Notes under the pieces: generated by a model | The model's database searches: none | What the model saw: the letters and a program-made list of their open reading frames with translations, nothing else | Told to the model about the DNA's origin: nothing | Shown: positions 12,161 through 25,283 of the stretch, piece by piece | How positions within the stretch are numbered: the stretch's first letter is position 1 | Layout: every line of letters starts with the position of its first letter | NCBI GenBank assembly: GCA_037176905.1 | Contig: JBBBWG010022222.1 | Coordinates: 117,757-181,756, forward strand | Source: Azolla pinnata | Taxonomy: Eukaryota; Streptophyta; Polypodiopsida; Salviniales; Salviniaceae | DNA: 64,000 nt | Direction of reading: 5' to 3' | Position numbers and translations under genes: made by a program

Positions 12161-15100
12161 ATGGAAGCTTCGGATCCTCCTCCTCCCGTTCTTCTTCCGT
12201 TCCCTTCTTACTCTCCTTCTCCTCCTCCTCCTTCTTCTTCTGCACCTCTCTTGCAGCATCAAAGCTCATCGGCCGCCTCCAAGGATGATGACGAAAACCA
12301 GAAATCAAGCAGACGGAAGTCCGCCTACAGTTTCTCGACTGTCATTATACCGTAAGTCGCATACAGCTTGGTTTGCATTTGTTCGCACATTCCCTTCCAG
12401 TTCCTGTTCCATTCGGTGCTCGGAGAATATCATGCACTTCCGCTTTTCTCGGTATTCATATCGTCTTCTCGTCAGAATTGGAGCATACAATTTGGCGGTT
12501 CCTTACCTGTGAATAGATATTTGTATGTATCCAAGAGCTATCTTTAGCATTCATCTGAACACCGTAAATCCCTTATTGAAACCTGAAATTTCAGGTAATT
12601 CCTGAGGAATCATGAATTACTCAGATATTTGTATGCATCCAAGAGCTATCTTTAGCATCCATCTGAACTCCGTAAATGCCTTATTCAAACCTGAAATTTC
12701 AGGTAATATAATGAATTACTCAGTTTACGTCAGTGACCATCACCATCACCATCATCGTTATCGTTCTCTTCTTCTTCTTCGTCTCGTATAAACGTTTACA
12801 CCTCTGTGTTGCTCCCAGATAATCTCTTAAACAAGGTCTTCATTTCATTAGAAAATTGTGGACATCCTACGGGAATAGTAAAATTTTAGGCTTTCCTTAG
12901 GAGCTGTGTCAAATTTAGCTCTCCCGAGAACACTACAATCTATTCTGGATGTGAAGTGTCTGGGTAAATCAATTCTTTGTATTTCTTCCTTGAAAACGGT
13001 AAAAGAATATAATACATTCATCAGAAGATCGTAAGAAAATTACAGATGTCCTGAAGTTTTAGTTGTTCCGTAGGAATTGTGAAAATTCTGTTTTCCTGAG
13101 AATTTAGAAGTACAGTCGCCATACCTAGTGCCCGTGTTTATCAATTTAGAGCTGAAATCACACTTTGCCTTCTGCGTTTCCCCAAGAGAAATGCTAAAAC
13201 AGTCAAATTTCTGGTTCTATCAGAAAAGCGTTACTAAAACCATTAAACTTTTAATTATTTCTTAGAAATTTTAAAAAGTTCGGTTTTTCTGAAAACTCTA
13301 CAACACTAATCGGTATACTGACTGTCGTTTTCTTATCAATTTAGAGCTAAAATCAACAGGTTGTAGTGTTCATGTTCTGTTAATTGACCGTAGCGTTTCA
13401 TTTCGGAGAATTATAGTCTTTGTGAGTGATTGGGTTGAAATATTCTAGTGCCTGTGTTTATCAATTTGGAGCTGAAATCACACTTTGCCTTCTGTGTTTC
13501 TCCAAGAGAAATGCTAAAACGATCAAGTTTCTGGTTTCATCAGAAAAGCGTTACTAAAACCATTAAACTTTTAATTATTGCTCAGAAATTGTAAAACGCT
13601 CAGTTTTTCTGAGAACTCTACAACATTAATCAGTACACTGACTGTCGGTTTTTATCAATTTAGAGCTAAAATCAACAGGTTGTAGTGTTCTTGTTCTGTT
13701 AGTTGACCATAGCGTTTCATTTCTGAGAATTATAAATCTTTGCCAGTGATTGTGTTGAAATATTGGTAACTTTGGTTTTCCTTCAGCTGGTTGAACCATG
13801 TTTCTTGTAGAATTTCATTGCTCTATACTCACCATCAGAATCTGCGATTTTCCATTGGGCGTTTCCTCCTCTTTCCTTTCATTTCTTCAGAAGTGAGCGT
13901 GCGCTGAGTTCAGCTTTTGGAAATGTGATTTCTGCTAGAAATCGAGCCTTGGTGGACTAAGTTTTGGCTTTTCTTCTAATATAGAAAGATTCTCCTTCTG
14001 TTTCTCCCAGAATTTGGAAGCTAACATCCACAGATGTACTAGTAAAAATTTCTTTTTCTTTGTTTCTGTCTTTGATATTCTATTAATAGAGCCTCTTTCT
14101 TGTTCATAGATTCGTTGCTTAATTTCCTTCCTTTATTTGCCTGATTTCATGCTACATCTACCTGCTTTATTATGTTGAACTAGAATCTCTTTCTATATAC
14201 ATACCTGCAAATTTCAAGCAGATTTGTCTCATGTCCATCTTAATTTTCACCTGCTTTCGAAGTCAACGATCTTTTTATTGCGTTTCTGCTGCCAGAACTT
14301 ATCATATTATTGATAAAATATATAACTTGGTGTGAGAACCTAAGTTGTCTTTTGTGTGGTAACGCTGCCATTTTTCTTTTTATTGTCAATCTTTGTCGTT
14401 TTTATTTGGAATTTAGATTCCTGTTTCCAGCCATTGGAGGGCTTTTATATGGTTACGATGCTGGAGCTACATCATCAGCCTTATTATCTTTAGAGGTATT
14501 TTTTCTTAGCATTTTACTGAAGGGAATTAGGTAGATAACATGCAGGGAATGAACAGAAATAACGTTTACCTGACCATCTACTAAGGCCAGATTGATTTGT
14601 GAGGCAAACATGCACACCAATATCTATCTCGTAGTATAAAGAAATTGTTGATGAAAAGTACTTGCCGAGACTCATCAAACACTGTAAATCTCAATCGCAT
14701 GCAATGTGTCCTAGCATGTAATGGTTACTACAAGCATGTGCATCCAGATATGAAGATCGAGAAAGCAAGCTAGATGGTAGTAGAGGCTAGTCATTTAAAA
14801 AATAACAGAGCTTTGTAATTTTTGAAGAATTACATCTCTTTAGCTATGACTATGAGGGGTGCATGACACATAGAAGTGCCCTTAGGGGAGTTTCATAACT
14901 CGGGATTTCTCCCCAAATAAACTGTAATCAAATAAAGAAATAAAATTTAGGGTCCCTTAACGAGAAAAAACGGAACAAAAAGTTCAATCTGATGTTTACA
15001 TCCATCTTGAGAACAAACCAAAGTTGATGTAAAACTCTATGCACAATTTAATACGATTAACTAGATTGATTAGATCTGTTTCCATGTAAATTTTGTTATA

Positions 15101-18100
15101 AAAAAAATTCGAGATAGAAAAAGCATGAAATATCCTTATTGCATCATAGTATCCTCTCATATACCAACGTGCTCAAGTTGAGAACATTTTATTATAAAAT
15201 GCAGTCCTCTGAATTGAGCGGAACTGATTGGTTTGATCTCACATCCGTAGAAGTTGGCTTTCTGGTAAACATTTCACCTTATTATTTGTCATGATTCAAT
15301 ATAAGTTTCTGTTAATATAACCTTGTTAATTATACAGCAAAGTGGGTCACTCTATGGAGCGTTTTTGGGTTCTGTTTTGGCGTTTGCCTTTTCTAATTCA
15401 CTAGGTGCTGTTACTCTTCTTTTCTTCTTCTTCCAATCAGCCTGTTTAATCTATTTATGCCAACTTAATTAAATTTAAGGCAAATATGCAGGTCGTCGGC
15501 AGGAACTAATCAATGCATCAATTTTCTACCTGTTTGGATCTATATTGACAGCTGGAGCTCCCAATTTTACTGTATTGCTTATTGGACGGTTTATTTATGG
15601 ATTTGGAATTGGTATGGTAAGTTTTCTGTTTGAATCATTTATAAGAAGTCAGATAAATTAGATGCTTTTTCTTTGCTTTCCTTATGTTCTCGTTAATATC
15701 TAAGAATTTATCTGTTAGCGGACCAGATAAGGAGTGGCATTATGGAAGTATTTTGCATTTGTAATCAACCTCATTGCATAGTGCTATGGGGTTTTGCCTT
15801 GGAGGAAATCCATCTATACCAGCTGGACCTTAGGTCATTGGAACTCTTGACAACCATAAATAAGATGAGCGTAATGTGACTATTTTCTTAAAGAGGTTTT
15901 ATACAGGGCATGGCAATGGGCGTTTCTTGAATTCCATAAAAAAATGAAATTATTTTCTTGTTGGTCTTTTCTGCCTCCTAGGGAAATTTTTCTTTCTTTA
16001 GATAGTTCCCTACAAGAAGTCCGAGGTTAACCAGGGTGAAATCCTCATGCATTTCATATGTCCGAATGTGGATATCCCTGCATAAAGTCATAGATACTAG
16101 ATAGTCCAATTAGGAATAGTGGGGCAAGCAACTTCCATTTAGTGAGGTTGGATCCTTTTATTTGAGATCATGAACGATGATTGCTAGGAATCTTAAACTT
16201 CACAAGAGACAATCAGAAAACAGAGCCATGATAGGATTATATGGCTTTAATGTATGTAAGAATAATGCAAATGATATCATAGAATTCAACAGTGTTTTGG
16301 GAATTCGTTGTTTTGGCCCATGAAAACCTTGTTCATGATGTTTCTTGATAGCTTCTTCTAGTAGACATATCTATATGTCAGATTTCTACGAATACATGTT
16401 TCGTGTTAAACATACACGCCTTTGTTTGATTTACTAGCTCATGGATCAACATATACTATGTTATGGCAGAACCATACATGTTCTATTGATGAATATTGAG
16501 TAAGTAGAATCAATACTCCATGTGTATATGTATGTCTTATGTATGCCGAAACGAACTTAGGAAAGAGAAAGATTAGGCATAGCAACTACTTTTGTGATTG
16601 ACTACAAAGAAAGATAAAAAACCAGGCATGGTAGGCTCTTGGTTTTGGGTTGTGATTTAAGTTCCCCCTGGATTTTAGAGAAGCATCATGCAAAATCTGG
16701 TCGTAGCAAGATAGAGTTTCTTACCAAACACTTTTGTCTCGTTTATGTGGCATTACTGTCCATGGAAATCGGATATAATACAAAAGATAGAAAGTATAGG
16801 GTAATGGTATCGTACAGGCGCTTATTAGGGAAAGGGAAGAGGATGTGAACACGTCTGGATTATTTCCTTTGCTACTTTTCCTTAGTAAATTAAAATTATT
16901 TTTTGGTTCCTTTAAGATGAGAGCATAAGAAAGAATGAATGCCAGTATTATGTGGCACTTCCGTTCAGATATGCCTTGGAATTATGAATATATTCTATCA
17001 TGGGTATTTTGTTCCCAGACAATGCACGGGGGCCCTTTATATATTGCTGAGACATGCCCTGTAACAATTCGTGGAACATTGATATCAACGAAAGAGGCTT
17101 TGATAGTTTGTGGTATGCTGGTGAGATTTTGTAGAAGCTTAAGATACCTTGCTATTTTCTCTGTGTATCTAAAATTCTGATCTGAATTTTTCCTGCATGG
17201 CAGCTTGGATATGTCATTGGTTTCCTAGCAATAGAGGTTGTCGGTGGATGGCGAATTATGTATGGTTCTAGTGCACCTATTGCTTTAATAATGACAATGG
17301 GTATGTGTTGGTTGCCTCGGTCTCCAAGGTGGATCTTGCTTCAAGCATGCAAAGGAAAAGCAAACATGGAATCATCAAGAAATGAAGCTGTTCACATCAT
17401 CCGGAGGTTGATGGGAAAGGATGCCAATGAGGATGATATTCATAGTGAACTTGATGAAATTTTGGAATCACTTCAGTTGGCCAGAGAGGAAGTTCGGATT
17501 TCTGAAATTTTTGATGGCACCAACTTAAAAGCTCTTACCATTGGCATTGGCCTTGTGTTGTTTCAACAGGTTTGTGCTGTGAATATATTGGTAAGATGCC
17601 TTCATAGCTATGGCGTATGCTTGTAAATGACAAGTTTTGGTTGTTTTGGCCATGCTAGTTTACTGGGCAACCTAGTGTTCTTTATTATGCATCATCAATC
17701 TTTAAGGTACATCAAATCAGTTGGTTTTGAATAACATCTTATATTCGTGATTACGTTGATGTTTATTTAATTTAACGCAGTGAAATGGATATAGTCTGCA
17801 GGATTTTCAGGTACTTCAAGTGCAGGAGTATCAGTCATTCTTGGCATTTTCAAGGTTATTAATTCTCTTCTTTGCTTTTAATGAATTCCAATTTTGTCAT
17901 ATATATGTTCTATTTACCTTTGTAAGTATTAGAATATTACTTTTCCACAGGGTAGCCATTAAAATCTTGGATTTGTGATCTGGTGATTCAGTACATTGTG
18001 TTAGAATATTCTGCTGGTTTGGCGTTTCTGCAGATTCTGATGACACTTATTGCAGTTTGGAAAGTTGACAGCCTTGGTCGAAGACCTTTATTGATTGGAG

Positions 18101-19997
18101 GTGTTGGACTCTTGGTAGGTTGGAGAGATTAAGATTGTGTTTCAGGTTCTTCATTAGCGTGGATTATGGATTAACTATTTGTTATGTGGAAGATGTTTCT
18201 CATTGATGCTAAATATGTGAGGTTCAGCAACATATTATGTTTGATTACAAAAATTGAAGTGTACCTTGTTGCAGGAAATTGACATGACTAATTTGGCATT
18301 TCTTGTCTTACGAGGAAAGTCATATTAGGCATTTGTATTGGGCATTAGGTAAGTAATAGGGGGCAGTCTAGGGTCCATCCAAAGAAGTATAAAGAGATGT
18401 AGGAGATAATTGGCTTCAGGACTCATACATTGCAGTGGCATCTAGTAAAAGTACTGCATAGAGTGAATGAACAAAGGCTTGTTGAAAATCAAGGGCTGAA
18501 CCCCAGTCCACAATGCTGATATCCCGACATATCACATACTACCTGCTACGTTAATATATGCTTTTCTTTTCTTTTACAGACCACGTCACTTTTCCTTCTG
18601 GCATATTGTTATGAATTTGTAGATGGTATTGCAATTCTTGCTGTTGTAGCCTTACTCCTTTATGTCGGGGCATATCAGGTAAACTAAAGAACGAAATTTA
18701 CATACTATTAGCATCTGATTTTATAAGTTCAGAATTCATTATAACCACAATTTGTTTTTTAGGTCTCATTTGGACCTATAGGATGGATACTTCTTTCAGA
18801 GATTTTTCCTCTAAGGGTTCGGGGTTGGGCTTCAGGCATCTCCGTACTAGTAAATTTTGGAGCAAATGCTGTTGTCACGTTTTCCTTCTCGCCTCTTCAG
18901 GTAATCATGGCGTTTACTCATTTCTTCTTTATTTCCTAGAGAAGAAGCTGTCATATTTTAGTCATTGGTTTTTCATTAAAAGAACCTGAAACAGTTCTCA
19001 ACGAGTAGGGAACTGATGGAACGATTGGGTTCAGATAGTGTTTTGGGCAATGCCATAATTGAACAAGGGGTAGTTCTACCATAATTTCATCATAGTAAGT
19101 CTGCGCAGGTTAATTTACATCAGAAAAAAAGATCGAATTGAAGACATTTAATTTTATGATGAGAAACAGCCAAGAGTGTCCTGTCACTTGCCACTTCACA
19201 TGAAGTTGAATTGGATAGGCACCTAGGATGGGGCATCGATGGACATGTCTCTTACCTTGCTAGGGGGTGGTTGGGCGGATGTGATCTCTCTTTCTAACCT
19301 TCTCCTTGTTGATGTTCCTTTGTTATAGTGTTAAGTTCTAATAGATAGCCACCAATGGAAGACTTAAGAGATAGACAAATGCAGTTAACGATATGTGATG
19401 ACATATTAGAGTCCTAGATAACAGCAGTATGATTTGAAGATGGAAGGAGAGTGTTGTAGTGTAGTGTTGATAAATGCTGTTCTGTATGCTTGGCTCTTTC
19501 TACGTTGGCAATGGGTTATTATTGCATGAAAGAAACTCCAGGATTGTAATTCAATCTTTCTGAAAGCAAGGAGAAACATAGAATCTATCATGCAGACTAA
19601 TCTAAGGGAAAGAAACTCATAGACATTCGAGTAAAGGACATTACTTTCTTCATAATAATACCCATGTTTCCTTTATAGAGACGAAACTCATAATCTGATC
19701 AGTCGAGATGGTAATATACCATATATAAATCCCATCTAGATTCTGCTATCTTTACAAGAATAAATAGATACATACATACTGTATGGAGTCATGCTTGACA
19801 CTGATAATATATAAGATTCTGGACAAAGACATCGATTAACATGACTACAATGTCTCGTTTAGGATGCTATTGGAACGGCAGAGACCTTTGCATGTTTTGG
19901 AATCATTGGTATACTTGCACTTGTATTTATTGTTTGGAAGGTACCAGAGACCAAGGGCTTGAGCCTCGAGGAGATCGAAGTAAAGCTGTCGAGATGA
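12161..19997 (+). CDS. Sugar/H+ symporter, plant VGT / D-xylose-proton symporter-like (13 exons)
   Basis: Twelve-helix MFS sugar porter of 516 aa. Exons: 12161-12351, 14417-14495, 15205-15264, 15338-15404, 15492-15616, 17019-17120, 17204-17569, 17659-17706, 17795-17854, 18034-18114, 18580-18678, 18763-18900, 19863-19997. All junctions are GT-AG and close in phase. Family motifs in order: FLFPAIGGLLYGYDAGAT (TM1), GRRQEL after TM2, RFIYGFGIGM, PLYIAETCP..IRG, LPRSPRWIL (PESPR-type), LVLFQQFTGQPSVLYYA, DSLGRRPLL, SFGPIGWILLSEIFPLRVRG and VPETKGLSLEEIE at the C terminus. The sequence matches the Arabidopsis At3g03090 (VGT1)/At5g17010/At5g59250 group. The Pro/Ser-rich N tail has an acidic patch and APLL, like the tonoplast members, and no obvious plastid transit peptide. 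Tonoplast glucose/xylose uptake is therefore an inference. Intron 1 (about 2 kb) holds two tandem duplications. Confidence 0.9.
12516..12725. repeat. Tandem duplication, period 108 bp (transporter intron 1)
   Basis: Copies start at 12516 and 12624 with GATATTTGTATG.ATCCAAGA and continue through AGCTATCTTTAGCAT..ATCTGAAC..CCGTAAAT to ACCTGAAATTTCAGGTAAT. Each copy ends in the small palindrome CCTGAAATTTCAGG. Confidence 0.85.
13125..13764. repeat. Tandem duplication, period 320 bp (transporter intron 1)
   Basis: Copies begin CTAGTGCC.GTGTTTATCAAT at 13125 and 13445 and stay alignable for their whole length with scattered substitutions. Both include AAGCGTTACTAAAACCATTA and AAATCAACAGGTTGTAGTGT. 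Confidence 0.85.
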
Positions 19998-20099
19998 AAA
20001 TAAAGTCGATAAAGAGGGTATGCAAATTTTTTTGGTGGCGTTTCTTCCGATCTCCAGAAGTCCACTTGAGCTATTGAAATGTCCAGTTCCTCTATTCTT

Positions 20100-20970
20100 T
20101 ATTATTTATTTTCACATAAACTTCTGACAAACGAGAAGAAGATCGCAAATCTGTTTTGATGTCATATATTGCATGACAGTTTGAATAAATCCAAGAGCAG
20201 ATAACGAAGAAATTGTTATTGGCAAGTATAGAAGGGCATTTAATATTTAAGAATGTGACCAAGTGATCAATTACAGATAAGAGAGGTGAAATGGAAGTAC
20301 TTTAAAAGTCATAAACTGATGGTGGGCTTTGCTTATGCCTAGATGCGAAATCTAGCAAATAAAAACTTGTGAGCAAACCCTCCTGTGAAGTTTTTCGGCG
20401 GTGGTAGTTGGTGTATTGTTGTGAGTTGAAAGCCTGCTTGAAATGGCTGATTGTGCTCTGGTGGAAGCATAACGTTATCATTTCCAATGACAATGTTGGG
20501 CCATTTTTGTGAAGCCTTCTCTATTTCGCATGATTTCCTCATAGAAGGCCCAAAGCTAGCCATTTTGAGTCGGTGAAGTAACGACTTTCCACAATGGGAT
20601 TGTCTTGTTTGTAGTTTCAATGGAGTTCGTAATCTTGTCGAAAGCTGGATGGCATACGATGAAAAGAGCTTAAGTCTCAACTAAATATGCAAGGTTTTTT
20701 TATATGCTTGTGGATTACATTTATCGTCGAAAGCATTGGATGTTTGTTCATGCATGGGTGGAATCACTAGGGTTCTGAACTAGAAGATGGTTAGATGCTT
20801 CTCGCGCAAGAAAGGTCCTTAAAATAAAAGATTCTCGGCTCAGATGAAACTCGGTGTGCTCTCGAAATACGAAAGCTCGATAACAAATCGATCGGCAATG
20901 TTCATGTTTCTTTGTAGATGTATGTGCACGTGAGTGCATGCATGTACAAATACGCACACCAATTGCATGC
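20100..20970. other. Intergenic DNA between transporter and DEM genes
   Basis: No gene recognised. A minus-strand frame open over about 113 codons at 20339-20680 has ordinary composition but no domain I know and no supporting splice context. Confidence 0.5.
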
Positions 20971-20979
20971 TGTTATAAT

Positions 20980-21480
20980 CATGCATTTTGTACAAGCAGT
21001 ATACATACGATCAGGTATGTACAATCGGCCTTAGATGTATACATATGTACGTACACACACATGTAATATACATACTCGAGATGTGTACGTCTGCGTACGT
21101 GTACACGACGCACGTACGTTCGTACAAATATACATAGGTGCAATACATGCGTATAAATGCACGATGTACACGCGTGTATAATACATGTGTCGAATATACG
21201 TACATGGGATGTGTATGTCGGCCAGTATATAATCATGCATTTTGTACCAGCAGTATACATACGATCAGGTATGTACAATGGGCCTTAGATGTATACATAT
21301 GTACACACACGTGTAATATACATACTCGAGATGTATATGTTTGCGTACGTGTACACGTAGTTCGTACAAATATACATAGGTACAATACATGCGTATAAAT
21401 GCACGACGTACACGCACGTATAATACATGCGTATAGTATACGTACATGAGATGAGTGTATACCCATAGTACACATGCATG
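20980..21480. repeat. Tandemly duplicated alternating purine/pyrimidine (GTAC/ATAC) block
   Basis: Two copies, period about 254 bp, begin with CATGCATTTTGTA.CAGCAG at 20980 and 21234. Inside, steps such as TATAC, GTAC, CATG and ACAC alternate purine and pyrimidine for long stretches and contain many short palindromes. The block ends about 30 bp before the DEM TATA box. Confidence 0.85.
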
Positions 21481-21508
21481 AACCCATGCATGCATACATG
21501 CGGAACCG

Positions 21509-21516
21509 TATAAATA
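21509..21516 (+). promoter_or_regulatory. TATA box of the DEM/CYPRO4 gene
   Basis: TATAAATA at 21509-21516 would place transcription start near 21540, about 40 nt before the ATG at 21579. It would fall at or just after the upstream in-frame ATG at 21537. Confidence 0.55.
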
Positions 21517-21578
21517 CGCGTCTGCTACGATTCTTCATGGCGAGCTTCAGGGTTTTGGCTAGGGTTTCCGACCACGCA

Positions 21579-24358
21579 ATGGGAGGTCGCCATAGCCATC
21601 ACCATCTCCACCTCGCAGACTCCGAACCCGATCCAGATCAGTGCTCTGATGACGACCTCCTCATGAACGGCCTGGATGCTGAAGCTGATGATGAGAAGGA
21701 TTATTCATCCGAATCGGAGGAGAGGACGCTCCCAAACCTCCGTAGCCTGGGGTCCAAGCTCGATTCTCTGTCTATTGGCGACAAACTGAGATCCGATCCC
21801 GGCTCCGCCGATCGGAAGGCGAAGCTCTATCGATATGTTTTCGCCGGATCGGGCCTTGCTAGTTCCGCTCGGAAATGTCCGTGGATCCTGGCGGAGAAGG
21901 AAGCTTCTTGGGAGTTGAGAAGAGAGAGGCGGAAGCGAGAAGACGACGAAGAAAGGGAGGAGGAAGAAGGAACGGGGAAGGAGAACGGAAGGGAAACGGC
22001 GGAAGGGAACGGGAGATCAGAAAATGGTAGAGGCGATGGTAAATCGAAGGTGAAAGAAGAAAACGAAGATGATGGCGATTATGAGGATGAAGAAGGTGGA
22101 TCAAAGAGAAGGTCTATGCCCAAAGCAGAAGCAGAAGGCAGAGCAGAACGGAAAGCAAATGCGAAAACAGCTCCTAAAAGAACGATGAAGCTGGAAGATA
22201 AAAATGGTGCAAAAGAAGAAGACGATGATGATGATGATGACGATGACGGTGAAGGTCTGATCCATAAACCATGGTTCTTTCTGGTGGGGAACAAGGTAAG
22301 ATCTCTTGTTACCGAAAAGCTTCAATTGAAATTGTACAGCGATAAGGTCCGAGTCGATTTCGTGAGCTACGGCCATGTATGGTCCCTTAAGTTTGGTTCT
22401 CAGAATGAGTATAAAAGGTTCGAGATCCAATTCCGAGACTGCCTTTTTGAGAACACATTTGGCTTGCAAGCTACGGAGGGGAACAAGACAAAGGTGTTTG
22501 GGAAGGACTTTGTCGGATGGGCGAAACCTGAAGAAGCTGATGAATCTATATGGGAGGATGCCGAGGAAAGTTTCAATGATAACCCTAGCTTCAGTGCTAG
22601 GCCTAGCTTTACTAAGGGATTAGTTGATAAGAGCTTGAATGATGTGCACAGTTTTGATAAGAGACTTGAAGCTAGCTCTCCTATCATTGTTTCAAAGCCT
22701 TTGCAAGAGGCTTTCATCGAGACTTGCCGAGGAGGTACTATTCAGAGCCTTACCATGGGAGCCCTAGATCATAGCTTTCTTGTGAGTGCGAAAGGCATTG
22801 AAGTCATGAAAAACGTACCTTCTGGTATCCATGGAAAGGGAGTCACGATAGCATTCGGTGGTGAGATGGTGGATAGTTCCTCTTCAAGCTCTACTACTAC
22901 TCCTAAGAAAGCGATGCTTATCAAAAGGGAGAGCAATCTCATGGTTTTAAGTCCATCCAAAGAGCCAAGTGGAAGCAATGTCAAGCATCATAATCATTCT
23001 TCTCTGGGATTGCATCAAGTTGATATTGAAAGTAGTAAAGTGGTTGCAAAATGGAAGTTTGAGAAGGATGGGACTCCGATTCAGATGAGAGATGTGACCA
23101 ATGAGACAAAGAGCTCTCAACTCGACCATACGCGATCAACTTTCCTTGGACTAGATGATAACAGGCTATGCCGATGGGATATGAGAGATCCGCATGGTAT
23201 TGTTGAAGACCTTAGTACCCCGGTATTGAGTTGGACAGAAGGTCATTCGTTCTCTAAAGGTACTAATTTTCAATGTTTTGCAACCACCGGAGATGGAGCT
23301 ATTGTTGTAGGATCAAAAGATGGGAAGATTCGCCTCTATGGAAAAACTTCTATGAGGATGGCAAAAACTGCTTTCCCGGGATTAGGCTCTCCTATCACAA
23401 ATGTTGATGTCACATACGATGGGAAGTGGATACTTGCAACTACGGATTCATATATGATTTTGATTAGCTCGGTCTTTAGAGACAAAGATGGAAAGATAAA
23501 GACAGGTTTCAGTGGAAGGATGGGTAATAATATAGCAGCTCCTAGGCTTTTAAAGCTCAGTCCTCTTGATGCTCATCTTGCTGGAAAGGGCTACAAGTTT
23601 CATGGTGGGCAGTTCTCTTGGGTAAGGTCTCTTCAGCTTATAGAAATTGCTCTTTTGTCTATGTCTTGAAATTCTCGTACACGAATATAAATTCATTTTC
23701 GCATTGATAAGTGTAACCATGGAAGGTGTCTGATATTTACGCATCTTTTTGGGTAGTGTAAATATATCTTATATATGTTGGTTTGGTTCCTTTTTTATAG
23801 AAGAATGACTAAGCTGTTGACCTCTCGTTCATGTCGAGTGAGCAGTAGGGAATTTTCTCAAATTCAAATGAATAGGCAAACAGATTCTCTTACATTGCTT
23901 GTCAGATTTTGTTCCTTTAAAACGATATCGTGAGATGCATCTAAGTGTGACATTAGAAAGATCCTGATTACCCGGAGTGCCATAAATTCAAACCCAAATG
24001 AAAAAATGCTCTAGTTAAACATAAAGTTTTGTTTTCTATCTTTTCACAATGGATCCTGGGCAGATCTTTCACACCAGCATTAATTCTTTTTGTCATGCAG
24101 GTTACAGAGGGCGAAAGGCAAGAACGCAATCTTGTGGCTTCAGTGGGGAAATTTACCGTGATTTGGAATTTCCGCAGAGTCAAAGAAAGCAACCATGAAT
24201 GCTACAGAGCCACCCAAGGATTGAAGAGTTGTTACTGTTATCGGATCATTCCCAAAGAAGAGTCTGTGGTTGATAGCAAATTTATGCATGATAGCACCTT
24301 CTCAGGTTCTCCTATACTAGTTGCTACCCCTAAGAAAGTGAGTTGTTTCAACATATGA
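21579..24358 (+). CDS. DEM/CYPRO4 protein (VID27-related)
   Basis: Plant homologue of yeast VID27, called CYPRO4 in artichoke and DEM (Defective Embryo and Meristems) in tomato and Arabidopsis. Two exons, 21579-23621 and 24101-24358, joined in phase 0 (..GGQFSW | VTEGERQ..), give 766 aa. N-terminal signature MGGRHS fits N-myristoylation, as in other plant members (MGxxxS). Then comes a charged Glu/Lys/Asp-rich stretch with a run of nine Asp, and a conserved block from [12 protein letters not shown] through DCLFENTFG to [20 protein letters not shown]. The C-terminal VID27 propeller-like half includes [17 protein letters not shown] and [20 protein letters not shown], ending RYKATPKK-like [12 protein letters not shown]. 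The acidic N half is longer than in the relatives I remember. An in-frame ATG at 21537 would add [14 protein letters not shown]. Family work links DEM to meristem function and RAN GTPase; that is not visible here. Confidence 0.9.
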
Positions 24359-24730
24359 ACTTGCGTATAGGTCTATAAACGTGGTGTTTATAGCAATCGC
24401 CTTATTATGGATTCGAAGGATTTTCACTGGCTTGCAGATTTTGAATTCGTTCATCCTTACATGAGGAGAGGGATCACCTCGTCTGTTAGTGATTGGCTCT
24501 CTATTGTAGTTGGCTTCTACGTTACGTCAACAAAATGAATATTGTAATTTGGGGTAGTAGTATAAAAAATTCGAAGTTAATTAGTTTACCGTATAAAATG
24601 GTGATTGCGATTTCTACAGTCTCTACAGTTGGAAGCGGTTGTACGATCTGTAAGCATATTCCATATTGTAGTTTGATTTGGGCAAGCATGCTTTTGGTTC
24701 GCTCACATACTATAGGATTTTATTGCTTGG

Positions 24731-25005
24731 TGATTATTATGGAACCGTATTATTCATCCTAGATGACAATCAGCAAGTATCATACCAGCCTGTGTCACAG
24801 GAATATACATTTTAGATTGGGTAGTTGATGAATTTTAGCATTAAGATCTCTCTGAGTAGATATGTATTGAGTGATTATTATGGGACTATTATTCATCCTA
24901 GACGACAATCAGCAAGTACCATACCAACCTGTGTCACAAGAATGTACACTTTAGATTGGGTAGTTGATGAATTTTAGCATTAAGATCTCTCTGCGTAGAT
25001 ATGTA
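24731..25005. repeat. Tandem duplication, period about 141 bp
   Basis: Copies start at 24731 and 24872 with TGATTATTATGG and run through GACAATCAGCAAGTA, TAGATTGGGTAGTTGATGAA and TTTTAGCATTAAGATCTCTC. Located downstream of the DEM gene. Confidence 0.85.
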
Positions 25006-25283
25006 ATCTCACACTCCTATGCTTCCTCGTGTATCTATAGATTTTATCATTGCAGAAACCTCTTCCTTCACAGTGTAATCCACGAGCAGCTACCAAAGCC
25101 CATATCAGCTTACAAGGGCTCTGTCTGAGACCAACGATGACTCTTGCATAATTCTGCTGCTGAAAAAGTTTTGAGGAAGAAGCAGCACAAACTATAAAAG
25201 ATTTTGAGGCAGCTTATCTCTAGAAGCTCCAAAAATAAGGCTAGTATGCGTATTCCTGCAAGATGATAAAATGTCAAAAGTTC

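Noticed and set aside
20980-21480. CRISPR-like or satellite array
   Set aside because: Units are one 254-bp duplication of simple-sequence DNA in a plant nuclear locus, without uniform repeats and spacers.
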